Origin: JAMCTM01 sp023473545
GTDB taxonomy: Bacteria; Patescibacteriota; Microgenomatia; Levybacterales; UBA12049
DNA length: 10,185 nt
Assembly: GCA_023473545.1 (NCBI GenBank)
Contig: JAMCXO010000016.1
Location: 1-10,185 of the forward strand
Direction: 5' to 3'
A program made the translations under genes and the position numbers. The notes under the pieces are model-generated. The model was not told the origin of the DNA. It did not search any database and saw nothing but the letters and a program-made list of their open reading frames with translations. Shown here one piece after another: positions 1 to 7,090 of this stretch (the stretch's first letter is position 1; the number at the start of each line of letters is the position of its first letter).

Positions 1-63
1 TTCGGTAATACGATATACTGGTAGGACATACGCTCTTTCTTCTTGTGAGTTTGTTTGTAACAT
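1..63 (-). CDS. Partial unknown CDS, N-terminus only, running off the left edge
   Basis: An ATG at 63 on the minus strand opens a frame that stays open for 21 codons to the window edge, starting MLQTNSQEERAYVLPV. It follows the 287-aa unknown gene by 38 bp in the same direction, so it could be the next gene of that operon. There is no Shine-Dalgarno sequence just before the ATG and no -10 box at the 8-10 nt distance seen elsewhere here. A TTGACA lies at 95-90, but no matching -10 follows at proper spacing. The fragment is too short to assign a family, and a chance open frame of this length is quite possible. Confidence 0.35.
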   Translation of the reverse strand, partial: MLQTNSQEERAYVLPVYRITE

Positions 64-101
64 CTATCTTTTCAAGAAGCTGGAGCGTTTGTCAATTGTG
101 G

Positions 102-965
102 CTAAGGGTTAGAATGCAATGGCACTGCACTATATACCCCTCTTGATTGTGGTTGTTTAACAAAGAAAAAAGCCTCTGTATAATTGATGTCGGGAAAAGT
201 TTGCGCGTCTCTGCCCGGAAGACTAAAAAGATTGACTAACCGGGCTAGCTGATCAATATCTTCTATGGTCACTTTTTTTGCGCCTCTTGCCGCCTGAACC
301 ACCGGATCGCTATCGGAAAAACCTCCTTCATACAATACATCAGCGTACGCTTGAACAGGTGCGTTAGGAGAATAAACCCTTCTCGCTATCGAAAAAGGAT
401 CGTCTGGGCCTATAAGCGCCATAGCTCCGGTCCTGGGAGAAACAATAGAAGTACATACAGACAGATCTGCAATTACTTTAGTATGTAATGGGTCGTCTGT
501 ATTAAATGGATCAACCTGATTAAGTCTTGTTGTTTGTCCCTCAATAAAAAAATCTTGCCCGTCAATCTCAGCCAAGTCAAACTGCCCCAATGCTTTTACG
601 ATATCTTCCTTATGTCTGCCGAGAAGAAAAGCATAAGCCATAGAACGGGCAAGCCGCAAAGGCGTTAAACCCCTTTTATTCAGATAATTATGATTAGCTT
701 TTATTTCTCCAAATACGCTATTTTCTAACTTTTCCTCATCGGCAAAATTACGAAATTTTTCCGTTACTCCAAGACGATATTTTAACTCTGCTTCTAACTC
801 GTCCACGGAGTGAGGCTGTTGAAAAAAATGGTCTATTTTAGAAGAATAATTCCTTCCTGTTATATTATCCAATTCTGACCATGTTAACTGAGGCAGTGTT
901 TTTAAACCGCTATCGCCTTTCCTGGTGGGTTCTGGTGCTTGTGACATACTCTCTTGATTTGCCAT
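102..965 (-). CDS. Hypothetical protein, 287 aa, soluble, unrecognised family
   Basis: I do not recognise this protein. The N-terminal ~30 residues are polar and probably disordered (MANQESMSQAPEPTRKG). Residues 30-130 look helical and charged, including an LARSMAYAFLLGRHKEDIV stretch near 105-123. Residues 130-200 are mixed and contain the only cysteine (171), inside DLSVCTSIVSPRTGAMALIG. Residues 200-270 again look helical. I see no signal peptide, transmembrane segment, nucleotide-binding loop or metal motif, so a cytoplasmic protein is the default reading. The ATG at 965 fits an extended -10 box ending 10 nt upstream; Met7 is an alternative start. The gene is transcribed divergently from the plus-strand envelope cluster. 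Its last codons contain one copy of the 19-bp inverted repeat. The gene is intact, with normal start and stop, so it is probably expressed, but its function is unknown. Confidence 0.75.
   Translation of the reverse strand: MANQESMSQAPEPTRKGDSGLKTLPQLTWSELDNITGRNYSSKIDHFFQQPHSVDELEAELKYRLGVTEKFRNFADEEKLENSVFGEIKANHNYLNKRGLTPLRLARSMAYAFLLGRHKEDIVKALGQFDLAEIDGQDFFIEGQTTRLNQVDPFNTDDPLHTKVIADLSVCTSIVSPRTGAMALIGPDDPFSIARRVYSPNAPVQAYADVLYEGGFSDSDPVVQAARGAKKVTIEDIDQLARLVNLFSLPGRDAQTFPDINYTEAFFFVKQPQSRGVYSAVPLHSNP
109..127 (+). repeat. 19-bp inverted repeat, left copy
   Basis: TTAGAATGCAATGGCACTG on the plus strand. Its exact reverse complement is at 10059-10077. This copy lies inside the 3' end of the 287-aa gene, where the opposite strand encodes VPLHSN near the C-terminus. 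The flanks on either side show no further similarity to the other copy. Function unknown. Confidence 0.7.
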
Positions 966-975
966 ATTGGCGCTT

Positions 976-984
976 ATTATAACA
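976..984 (-). promoter_or_regulatory. Extended -10 promoter of the 287-aa gene, near-leaderless
   Basis: Read on the minus strand this is TGTTATAAT, an extended -10 (TGn) with a perfect TATAAT. I see no good -35 at 17 nt (TAGTAT), as is common for extended -10 promoters. The hexamer ends 10 nt before the ATG at 965, so transcription would begin about 2-4 nt upstream of the start codon, leaving no room for a ribosome binding site. Confidence 0.6.
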
Positions 985-1040
985 GATAAATCATAAAAAT
1001 ACTATAGGCGTTTTACCTTCTCCGAATTCTGCCGGAATCG

Positions 1041-1069
1041 TTGACAGACATTTTGTTATTTGTTAGCAT
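1041..1069 (+). promoter_or_regulatory. Promoter of the holin-like/yvcK cluster
   Basis: A perfect -35 TTGACA (1041-1046), a 17-nt spacer and a -10 TAGCAT (1064-1069), with a TG one base before the -10 (extended -10). This is the best promoter in the window. The expected transcription start is about 1076, only ~4 nt before the ATG at 1080. The site is back-to-back with the promoter of the minus-strand 287-aa gene, so 966-1079 is a divergent promoter region. Confidence 0.75.
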
Positions 1070-1079
1070 ATGGGAGGTG

Positions 1080-1484
1080 ATGAAATCTTTTGTCGCGAGA
1101 TCCTCGGTTAATGCCTTTGCCCTTTTCGCAACCTCGCAAGTTTTATCAGGGGTTAGAATAAGAGGAGGAATACTAACCTTTGCTATAGGGGGAGCAGCCT
1201 TATCTTTTTTGTCATTTTTCCTTAAACCTATTCTTAGGATAATCAGTCTTCCTTTTAATCTTTTGACCTTTGGATTATTTTCTTTTGTGACCAATGCCTT
1301 TATTTTATATTTGTTGACTGTATTTATCCCCCAAATTTCCATATCTTCTTTCGTGTTTCCGAAAGTTTCCTTTGCCGGATTCATAATTCCGCGGCTTTAC
1401 TTTAACACGTTTTTCGCTTTTCTGGTTTCTTCAATAGTTTTGTCCGTTATTATTTCCTCCATCCGCTGGATAATAAAAGACTAA
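1080..1484 (+). CDS. Small four-helix membrane protein, phage-holin-4_2 (PF04020-like) family
   Basis: A 134-aa, very hydrophobic protein with four likely membrane segments at about residues 7-24, 30-49, 58-84 and 108-130, and a basic/polar end (RWIIKD). The central block LPFNLLTFGLFSFVTNAFILYL is typical of the small bacterial membrane proteins labelled phage holin family 4 or DUF360. Despite the name these are usually chromosomal and have no shown lysis role; function is unknown. The same frame can be extended upstream to a TTG at 1041, but that TTG is the first triplet of the -35 box, so the ATG at 1080 is preferred. GGGAGG at 1072-1077 nearly touches the ATG, too close for a normal Shine-Dalgarno role. 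The gene is first in a plus-strand cluster with yvcK 11 bp downstream. Confidence 0.8.
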   Translation: MKSFVARSSVNAFALFATSQVLSGVRIRGGILTFAIGGAALSFLSFFLKPILRIISLPFNLLTFGLFSFVTNAFILYLLTVFIPQISISSFVFPKVSFAGFIIPRLYFNTFFAFLVSSIVLSVIISSIRWIIKD

Positions 1485-1495
1485 TTTTATTTTTT

Positions 1496-2446
1496 ATGAA
1501 GAAGGAAAGAAAAAAAATTGTTTGTCTTGGAGGAGGTATAGGGACAGTAAATCTTCTTAAAGGGCTTAAGAAAATCCAATCAGATGTTTTCGCCGTGGTT
1601 TCTACGGCAGATGAGGGGGGTTCAGGCGGCAGATTAAGGCGGGTCTTTGATATCGTCCCTCCCGGCGATTTTGTTTCCTGCATGGCCGCCCTGGCGGATG
1701 ATAAGAGGATATCGGAACTCCTTACCTATAGATTTCCTGGTAATCGCTACGGCAAAGACAACGATCTGGGAGGGCACAAACTTGGCAATCTTATTCTGAC
1801 CGCGCTTTTTAATAGGAACGGAGATTTTCGGGAGGCCCTGCGGCAAATGAAAAGCGTGTTTAATATAGAGGGGAATGTTTTTCCGGCAACCCTTGTTAAA
1901 ACACGTATTTCCGCCAAAACAATAGAAAATAAGATGATTTACGGAGAGGAAAATATTGACCTTGGTAAATACAAAGGGGAACGGGTCCTTAAAAGGATCT
2001 TTCTCTCTCCAAAAAACGCTTCAAGTCCGGCAGAGGTTACAAAGGCTATCGGCACCTCTGATCTTGTCGTAGCAGGACCCGGGGATCTTTACACAACCAT
2101 TCTGCCTGTTTTGATGGCTAAAGATATAGTAAAGGCATTGCGCGAAAGCAAAAACAGAAAGTTTTTCGTTGTAAATGTTGCCAATAAACCTTTTGAAACA
2201 AAGGGTTATAGCGTATCGGATTATCTCAATGCCATAGAAAGGCATTTGGGATTTAACCCGTTCGGCACAGTTATCGTTAATGAGAATTTTTCGGTTAAAA
2301 TCCCCAGGAAATATAAATATTCTTATGTTTCTCCGGGAAAAAATAAACTGTCCGTAAAAATACTAAAGGCGGATTTAGTGGATGAGGATTTTCCCCTTTA
2401 TCACGACTGCGGCAAACTTGCAAAAATTATAGAAATGGGGATATAA
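1496..2446 (+). CDS. yvcK: YvcK/CofD-like protein (gluconeogenesis factor family)
   Basis: 316 aa, the usual size for the family. The N-terminus has the Rossmann-type glycine loop CLGGGIGTVNLLKGLK (10-25), followed by STADEGGSGGRLR (36-48), PPGDFVSC (55-62), GHKLGNLIL (93-101), GPGDLYTTILPVL (194-206) and VNVANKPFETKGYSVSDYL (226-244). These are the conserved blocks of YvcK proteins, which resemble the 2-phospho-L-lactate transferase CofD. In Bacillus the protein binds UDP-sugars and is needed for growth on gluconeogenic carbon sources and for normal cell-wall synthesis. The usual rapZ and whiA neighbours are not present here. The ATG at 1496 has no Shine-Dalgarno (TTTTATTTTTT precedes it), so translation may be coupled to the upstream gene ending 11 bp before. 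A coenzyme F420 role is unlikely, with no F420 genes nearby. Confidence 0.93.
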   Translation: MKKERKKIVCLGGGIGTVNLLKGLKKIQSDVFAVVSTADEGGSGGRLRRVFDIVPPGDFVSCMAALADDKRISELLTYRFPGNRYGKDNDLGGHKLGNLILTALFNRNGDFREALRQMKSVFNIEGNVFPATLVKTRISAKTIENKMIYGEENIDLGKYKGERVLKRIFLSPKNASSPAEVTKAIGTSDLVVAGPGDLYTTILPVLMAKDIVKALRESKNRKFFVVNVANKPFETKGYSVSDYLNAIERHLGFNPFGTVIVNENFSVKIPRKYKYSYVSPGKNKLSVKILKADLVDEDFPLYHDCGKLAKIIEMGI

Positions 2447-2447
2447 T
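2418..2447 (+). promoter_or_regulatory. Possible internal promoter of secG inside the end of yvcK
   Basis: TTGCAA (2418-2423; 4 of 6 matches to TTGACA), an 18-nt spacer and a perfect TATAAT (2442-2447) that covers the yvcK stop codon. The -10 ends 9 nt before the secG ATG, predicting a start near A2454 and a leader of about 3 nt. There is no Shine-Dalgarno before secG. The match could partly arise by chance in AT-rich sequence, but its position repeats the spacing seen at three other genes. Confidence 0.5.
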
Positions 2448-2456
2448 AAACAAATT

Positions 2457-2672
2457 ATGTTTCTGGTTGCCGTTCAGTTAATTGTCGCTATTTTTCTTAT
2501 CGGGGCAATCCTTTTGCAGTCTCAAGGCAGCGGATTGTCCTCTGCTTTTGGGCAGGGAGGGGAATTTTATAGAAGCAGAAGAAGCATGGAAAAACTTTTG
2601 GTTGTTATGACTATAGCCCTGGCCGGCGTCTTTGCTCTTATTTCTATAATTCTTCTTTTTCCCCGAGGGTGA
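2457..2672 (+). CDS. secG: Preprotein translocase subunit SecG
   Basis: A 71-aa protein with two membrane segments (about 1-20 and 46-68) joined by a loop carrying QSQGSGLSSAFGQGG (21-35), the conserved SecG loop motif. SecG is the small accessory subunit of the SecYEG channel in the cytoplasmic membrane and aids SecA-driven export. The length fits short Gram-positive-type SecG proteins rather than the 110-aa E. coli form. It lies 10 bp after yvcK and 3 bp before the solute-binding protein gene, so it is likely co-transcribed with both, with a possible promoter of its own at 2418-2447. Confidence 0.92.
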   Translation: MFLVAVQLIVAIFLIGAILLQSQGSGLSSAFGQGGEFYRSRRSMEKLLVVMTIALAGVFALISIILLFPRG

Positions 2673-2675
2673 GGT

Positions 2676-4034
2676 ATGGTTATTTTTAAGAGACGGTTAT
2701 TTTTTTGGCTTTTAAAGGCATATCTTCAAAGGTGGGGCAAGAGGATTATCGCCTTGGTTGTTATTGGGGCGATAGGATTTTTCGCGCTTCTTAATATCTT
2801 TGAATTTTTAGTGCCAAAAATATTTAATTCCCAAAAGGTGGTTATAGGGGCTGTCGGGGCCTATACGCTTGATTCTTTACCGTCTTACATTATAGATAAA
2901 ATGTCGGAGGGCCTAACGGTTGTTTCTAAAAGCGGTACCCCTTTGCCGGGAGCCGCCAGGTCTTGGAAAATAGAGGATAACGGCAAAAGATACATTTTTT
3001 ATCTAAAGAAGAATCTTTACTTTTCCGATGGAACCGCGTTAACCTCGTATAACACGAATTATTCTTTTGCCGATGCCGATCTTAGCCATCCGAATAGTTC
3101 AACCCTGGTTTTTAATCTTAAATATCCCTATAGTCCGTTCCTGATTACTGTTTCCCAGCCTATTTTCAAAAGAGGTTTTATAGGACTTGGGCAGTATAAA
3201 ATAAAAGATATAAAACTTGACGGAACCTTTGTTCAGCATATTGCCTTGGTAAAAAGAGATAATCCGCGAATCGAAACCGTCTATCGCTTTTATCCAACGC
3301 AAAAGGCTCTGAAGACTGCCTATCTTTTAGGGGAAGTAAGGGTGGCTCAGGGTTTAGGGAATGCCGATTATAAAAATATCCCGTTTTCCTCTTTTCCCAA
3401 CACGGTTGTTAAAAAAAATACCGATTACAGCCATCTTGTTACCTTATTTTATAATACCACGGATAAAATATTGTCTGATCCTAAAATAAGAGACGCGCTT
3501 TCGTATGCCATACCGAACAGTTTTCCAAACGGACTCAGAAATTACCTTCCTTTATCTCCCTATTCCTGGGCGTACAACAAAGATTTATTACCAAGAACAT
3601 TGGATTATAACCACGCACGATTACTTCTTCTCTCTTCCTCCGTTGGTACCCAAAGCGCCAAACTCACATTAAAAATTAAGACATTGCCTATGTATTTAGA
3701 GGCCGCTCAAATGATTCGTAATGACTGGGAAAAGTTGGGAATAAAGGTTTCGGTGAAGAAGGTGGAGAGCGTGCCGTCAAGGTTTCAGGTATTTTTAGGA
3801 AGTTTTAATCTTCCAAAAGATCCGGATCAGTACGCGCTGTGGCATAGTTCCCAGCCCGATAACATCTCAAACTACAAAAATTTAAGAATAGATAAGCTTT
3901 TGGAGGACGGAAGAAGAATTACCGATGTCTCCGAAAGGCGCAGTATATATATGGATTTTCAAAAGTATCTCTTGGGAGATTCCCCGGCCGCTTTCTTGTA
4001 TTTTCCGTACACATATACCCTTTACCGCAGGTGA
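2676..4034 (+). CDS. Membrane-anchored family 5 solute-binding protein (peptide/nickel type)
   Basis: 452 aa. A basic N-terminus (KRRLFF, then LQRWGKR) precedes one strong membrane segment at about 24-45; the remainder is predicted extracytoplasmic. Family 5 (SBP_bac_5, DppA/OppA-like) landmarks are EGLTVVSKSGTPLPGAARSW (78-97), YIFYLKKNLYFSDGTALTS (106-124), LSDPKIRDALSYAIP (266-280), and the late block DQYALWHSSQ plus NYKNLRIDKLLEDGR (384-413). At 452 aa it is shorter than typical members (about 500-600), and the central region appears reduced. I see no cysteine in the sequence, so it cannot be a lipoprotein; the helix must be the anchor. No permease or ATPase genes are adjacent. GAGGG at 2665-2669 lies 6 nt before the ATG and serves as a normal Shine-Dalgarno inside the end of secG. 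Substrate unknown, presumably oligopeptides. Confidence 0.87.
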   Translation: MVIFKRRLFFWLLKAYLQRWGKRIIALVVIGAIGFFALLNIFEFLVPKIFNSQKVVIGAVGAYTLDSLPSYIIDKMSEGLTVVSKSGTPLPGAARSWKIEDNGKRYIFYLKKNLYFSDGTALTSYNTNYSFADADLSHPNSSTLVFNLKYPYSPFLITVSQPIFKRGFIGLGQYKIKDIKLDGTFVQHIALVKRDNPRIETVYRFYPTQKALKTAYLLGEVRVAQGLGNADYKNIPFSSFPNTVVKKNTDYSHLVTLFYNTTDKILSDPKIRDALSYAIPNSFPNGLRNYLPLSPYSWAYNKDLLPRTLDYNHARLLLLSSSVGTQSAKLTLKIKTLPMYLEAAQMIRNDWEKLGIKVSVKKVESVPSRFQVFLGSFNLPKDPDQYALWHSSQPDNISNYKNLRIDKLLEDGRRITDVSERRSIYMDFQKYLLGDSPAAFLYFPYTYTLYRR

Positions 4035-4038
4035 GGTT

Positions 4039-5328
4039 TTAAAACATGGCTTTAGAGCGCAGCTTCCGGTGGTAGGCAATGGCAAAGCGGTGGGCTTCGT
4101 CGCGAAGCTCCTGTACCAGATGGAGAGACGGAGAATTTTTGGGCAATTTTATCTCTCTTAAATCAGACGTAATAATAATCTCTTCCCTTTTGGCAAGACC
4201 TATTATCGGGATATCCAAATCGTATTTCTTTCCTGCCTTTATGGCTGAAGTTACCTGCCCTTTTCCGCCGTCTACTATTATCAGGTTTGGATACTGCCAT
4301 TCTTTATGCGATAAGCGTCTTGTTAAGACATTTTCCATCATCAGGAAATCGTCCGGCCCTTTAAGAGCGGGATCAATCTTAAATTTTCTATAGAAAGAGT
4401 TCGCTTTTTCTCCGTTGACAAAAACCACCATTGATCCGACGGATTGTCTCCCCATTGTGTTTGAAATATCAAAGCACTCTATCCTTTCCAATTTTTTTAA
4501 ATTTCCGTTTAGGACGCCTGCCTTATCCAGTGTATTTTTAAGATCTTCGAGCTTCTTATTTCTGACATCGGAAACTAAATTAGGGTTCTCTTCGTATTCA
4601 AACGGGCTTCTGTTTTTTGCCGTGATATAATTTATCGCCTCCAGCCTCTTTTGAATTTGGCTTGCCTTTTCGAAGTCCTCTTTTTCCGCAAAGTTTTTCC
4701 TTTCCCTTTCCAAATCCCTTACGATTTTTTTTCTCCCGTCCTTTAAAAATTCAATTATATGCCTGATGTTCTTTTTGTATTCCTTTTTGTTTTCATCGCT
4801 GTTAAACACGCTAACGCAGGGGCACAGCCCAAGATGGTAATAAAGGCAGGGTTTTTTAGGATGGTTTTCTACGGACTCGAAGGGGAAAATCCGTCTTATC
4901 AATTTAAGAACAAGCCTCACGGAACCGGAGGCGGGATACGGACCAAAGTAAATGGATTTTTCGTCGTTTTCCCGTCTCGCAATCAAAACCTTCGGAAACT
5001 CGTCTTTTACCGTAATTCTGATAAGAGGATAGGCCTTGGCATCCCTCAACTTAACATTATATTTAGGCTTGAATTTTTTAATATAGTTTGCCTCAAGGAG
5101 CAGCGCGTCTATGTCCGATTCAACAGCTACTATTTTAATAAAAGACGATGTAGATATTAAAAGCCGCGTTTTTTCCAAAAGATTTTTTTTGTTTGTGAAA
5201 TACGAAGCAACCCTTTTCTTTAAATTTTTTGCCTTACCAACGTAAAGAATTTCCCCTTTTTTATCTAAAAATAGATAAATGCCGGGTTCTGACGGCAATA
5301 AACGATAAGACTCCAGCAAGTATCGCAA
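4039..5328 (-). CDS. uvrC: Short-form excinuclease ABC subunit UvrC
   Basis: 429 aa from a TTG start at 5328. UvrC makes both incisions around DNA lesions in nucleotide excision repair after UvrAB loading. Present: an N-terminal GIY-YIG nuclease domain (GIY 16-18, YVG 29-31, and EANYIKKFKPKYN after), a UVR helical hairpin that contacts UvrB (about 202-237), and the RNase H-like nuclease with Asp287 (ECFDISN), Asp353 (IIVDGGKGQ) and His413 (DEAHRFA). Missing relative to ~600-aa UvrC: roughly 110 residues between the UVR hairpin and the RNase H domain, and the C-terminal helix-hairpin-helix pair; the protein stops 16 residues after the catalytic His. The frame can extend to a GTG at 5337, but that codon overlaps the AGGAGG; the TTG lies 8 nt after it and is preferred. 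It is the last gene of the uvrA cluster and ends 4 bp from the convergent solute-binding gene. Confidence 0.93.
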   Translation of the reverse strand: MRYLLESYRLLPSEPGIYLFLDKKGEILYVGKAKNLKKRVASYFTNKKNLLEKTRLLISTSSFIKIVAVESDIDALLLEANYIKKFKPKYNVKLRDAKAYPLIRITVKDEFPKVLIARRENDEKSIYFGPYPASGSVRLVLKLIRRIFPFESVENHPKKPCLYYHLGLCPCVSVFNSDENKKEYKKNIRHIIEFLKDGRKKIVRDLERERKNFAEKEDFEKASQIQKRLEAINYITAKNRSPFEYEENPNLVSDVRNKKLEDLKNTLDKAGVLNGNLKKLERIECFDISNTMGRQSVGSMVVFVNGEKANSFYRKFKIDPALKGPDDFLMMENVLTRRLSHKEWQYPNLIIVDGGKGQVTSAIKAGKKYDLDIPIIGLAKREEIIITSDLREIKLPKNSPSLHLVQELRDEAHRFAIAYHRKLRSKAMF

Positions 5329-7090
5329 AGAAACCACCTCCTATAAAAGCGAGCGTCAAATTAAAGGGACTGATTTTTATACTATATATAAATGTTTTTC
5401 CCGCAGTGGTTATTTTAACTTGGGATTTGCTGTTTGTCAAAAAAGAAGGAGAATCTAAAGAAAAGAATATGACAGAGGATCCGTAAGGAGGAATATCGCC
5501 TGATATAAGTTTTTGTTCATGAGGCAGAAGGAGGTCTGATTTAATATTTATTGTTTGCGGTTTAAGGAGGATGCTTGAATTATTTTCTATAGTTATAGAG
5601 TTTTGGATGGGTATCTCCGACAATGATTGGCCGGCTATGTTTGCCCTAAGGGTAAACCTGGGAGGGGTACGGCTAAAGCTATCGGCAAATCCAACGACTA
5701 TATCTTTTGTTCCCGAGGCGGTTCTTGATTTATACTCTCCCGCGGGAATAGGATAGTCGCTTCTTTCCCCTTTTATAACAAAGGCGAGATGATCAAGATC
5801 CATTATGTGGAAGTAGTCAATTCCGTTGGTGGTATTACCCCAGGTTGGGTCAACCATGATCCATGTTTTTTTGGAAAAATCGTAATACTCCGGCCAGGCG
5901 TGCAAAACATCTTCAACCTGCAATGAGGGTTTTTTTCTTTCATTCGTCGTGTAGGCAAATCCGTCTATCTCTCTGGCCGGAATACCCGCGGATCTGCTAA
6001 GCGCGATAAAAAGATCCGTGAATTCCAGGCATACCGCCCCTTTCGGATTCTTTAGGGCATTCAATGCGCCAAGGCGGGTTTTATTTTCGCGGACTCGGGA
6101 AAAATCGTAATGCAGGGTGTTCACGACATAATCATAGATCGCCTCGGCGGTTTTAAGCTTTTTGGCTATCTTTAAGATTTCGGGATTGTCGCTTTGCCAG
6201 TTTGGGTCGCTTTTGAGATAGTCGGAAAGGTTTGTTTGATTCGTGATTTTTGGATTGAGAAAAACCTCCGCTTCTCCTTTGACCACGATGTTTTTTTTCT
6301 CAAGCGCAGATAAATTATAGCTGGCAAGCCAGTTGCCGTCTTTATCCGTGGTTACATTAACCGGTTTTTCGGAAATGCTTTTAATGGAAACCGTTTGATA
6401 ATTCGTATCGGGCGGAAGGGCGATACTTTCCGTAATCGGAAATAAATTATTGTTTTTTAAAGAGTAAGAAAGAGAAAAGGAATAGATTTGCCTCTTGCCA
6501 AAACCCATGGAAATTCCCGAATGTCCCAGCTGATTTTTGGAAAAAATAAATGTGTCATTCTTATAGGTGAGATCTTGGTATGCGGACTGCGGTTTTATAT
6601 ATGACGGAAGGCCAAAGGAGGAGGGCACGGTTATTGACGCTTCAAAATTGGAATAATCGTTTGAGGCCGGCAGGCCGGGAATAGTTATTTCCCACACCCT
6701 GCCCTCTTTTTTGGCAACCTCTTTTGTGTCAAAGGAGACATTAAAGGACTGTGTTTTGCCAAAACCAACAACCCTTGACTTAAAATTTATCAGTATTTGC
6801 CTTCCGTTTTTGCCGTTTATAAGAGACGGGTTTACAGTGCCTTTTGAAGATTCGGCGGATAAGTTCTCTATATCGGATATACCGGGGTTTATTGAATAAG
6901 AAAGGGCGAAAAATTTACTGGAGGCATTTGTCAACGCGATATTTAGAGAAACGTGGGTGATGCCTGTTTTGTAGACAGTATAGTTTGCTTTTATTGTTTT
7001 TTGAAAATTGCCGTAGGCAAAGGCCGACCGTAAAGCAAAAGGAAAAGCGGCTAAAAATAACGTGATTATTATTAGGCAGAATTTACGCAT
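5261..7090 (-). CDS. Secreted, membrane-anchored transglutaminase-like protein
   Basis: 609 aa. An N-terminal signal peptide (basic MRKF, hydrophobic stretch, AFA before residue 26) precedes a ~280-residue beta-rich region rich in Asn/Ser. A transglutaminase-like cysteine protease fold spans about 310-435, with Cys354 (GAVCLEFTDLF), His397 (DVLHAWPEYY) and Asp414 (MVDPTWGN) forming the expected catalytic triad. A second beta-rich segment (~460-575) leads to a membrane helix at about 578-600 and a short basic tail (RTRHLSIFR). The catalytic domain thus faces outward, tethered at its C-terminus. Family members act as cysteine proteases or transamidases; the substrate cannot be told here and could be cell-surface protein or peptidoglycan-linked peptide. 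The ATG overlaps the uvrA stop as TAATG with no Shine-Dalgarno, suggesting reinitiation. Its last 68 bp overlap uvrC. Confidence 0.88.
   Translation of the reverse strand: MRKFCLIIITLFLAAFPFALRSAFAYGNFQKTIKANYTVYKTGITHVSLNIALTNASSKFFALSYSINPGISDIENLSAESSKGTVNPSLINGKNGRQILINFKSRVVGFGKTQSFNVSFDTKEVAKKEGRVWEITIPGLPASNDYSNFEASITVPSSFGLPSYIKPQSAYQDLTYKNDTFIFSKNQLGHSGISMGFGKRQIYSFSLSYSLKNNNLFPITESIALPPDTNYQTVSIKSISEKPVNVTTDKDGNWLASYNLSALEKKNIVVKGEAEVFLNPKITNQTNLSDYLKSDPNWQSDNPEILKIAKKLKTAEAIYDYVVNTLHYDFSRVRENKTRLGALNALKNPKGAVCLEFTDLFIALSRSAGIPAREIDGFAYTTNERKKPSLQVEDVLHAWPEYYDFSKKTWIMVDPTWGNTTNGIDYFHIMDLDHLAFVIKGERSDYPIPAGEYKSRTASGTKDIVVGFADSFSRTPPRFTLRANIAGQSLSEIPIQNSITIENNSSILLKPQTINIKSDLLLPHEQKLISGDIPPYGSSVIFFSLDSPSFLTNSKSQVKITTAGKTFIYSIKISPFNLTLAFIGGGFFAILAGVLSFIAVRTRHLSIFR
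5337..5342 (-). promoter_or_regulatory. Strong Shine-Dalgarno of uvrC that decides its start
   Basis: AGGAGG on the minus strand, inside the coding sequence of the upstream transglutaminase gene. It is 8 nt before the TTG at 5328, optimal spacing, and overlaps the alternative GTG at 5337, which therefore is unlikely to be used. Confidence 0.75.

Noticed and set aside
1080..1484. Prophage lysis gene (holin) indicating phage DNA
   Set aside because: The family name is historical; no endolysin, integrase or phage structural gene is nearby, and the gene sits with yvcK and secG.
2645..2650. TATAAT inside the end of secG, 25 nt before the solute-binding gene
   Set aside because: No -35 or TG extension, spacing unlike the other sites, and the gene has its own Shine-Dalgarno in a tight cluster; likely chance in AT-rich coding sequence.
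4031..4062. Terminator between the convergent solute-binding gene and uvrC
   Set aside because: Only a small GTTTTAAAAC palindrome is present, with no GC-rich stem or T-tract; no intrinsic terminator can be supported.
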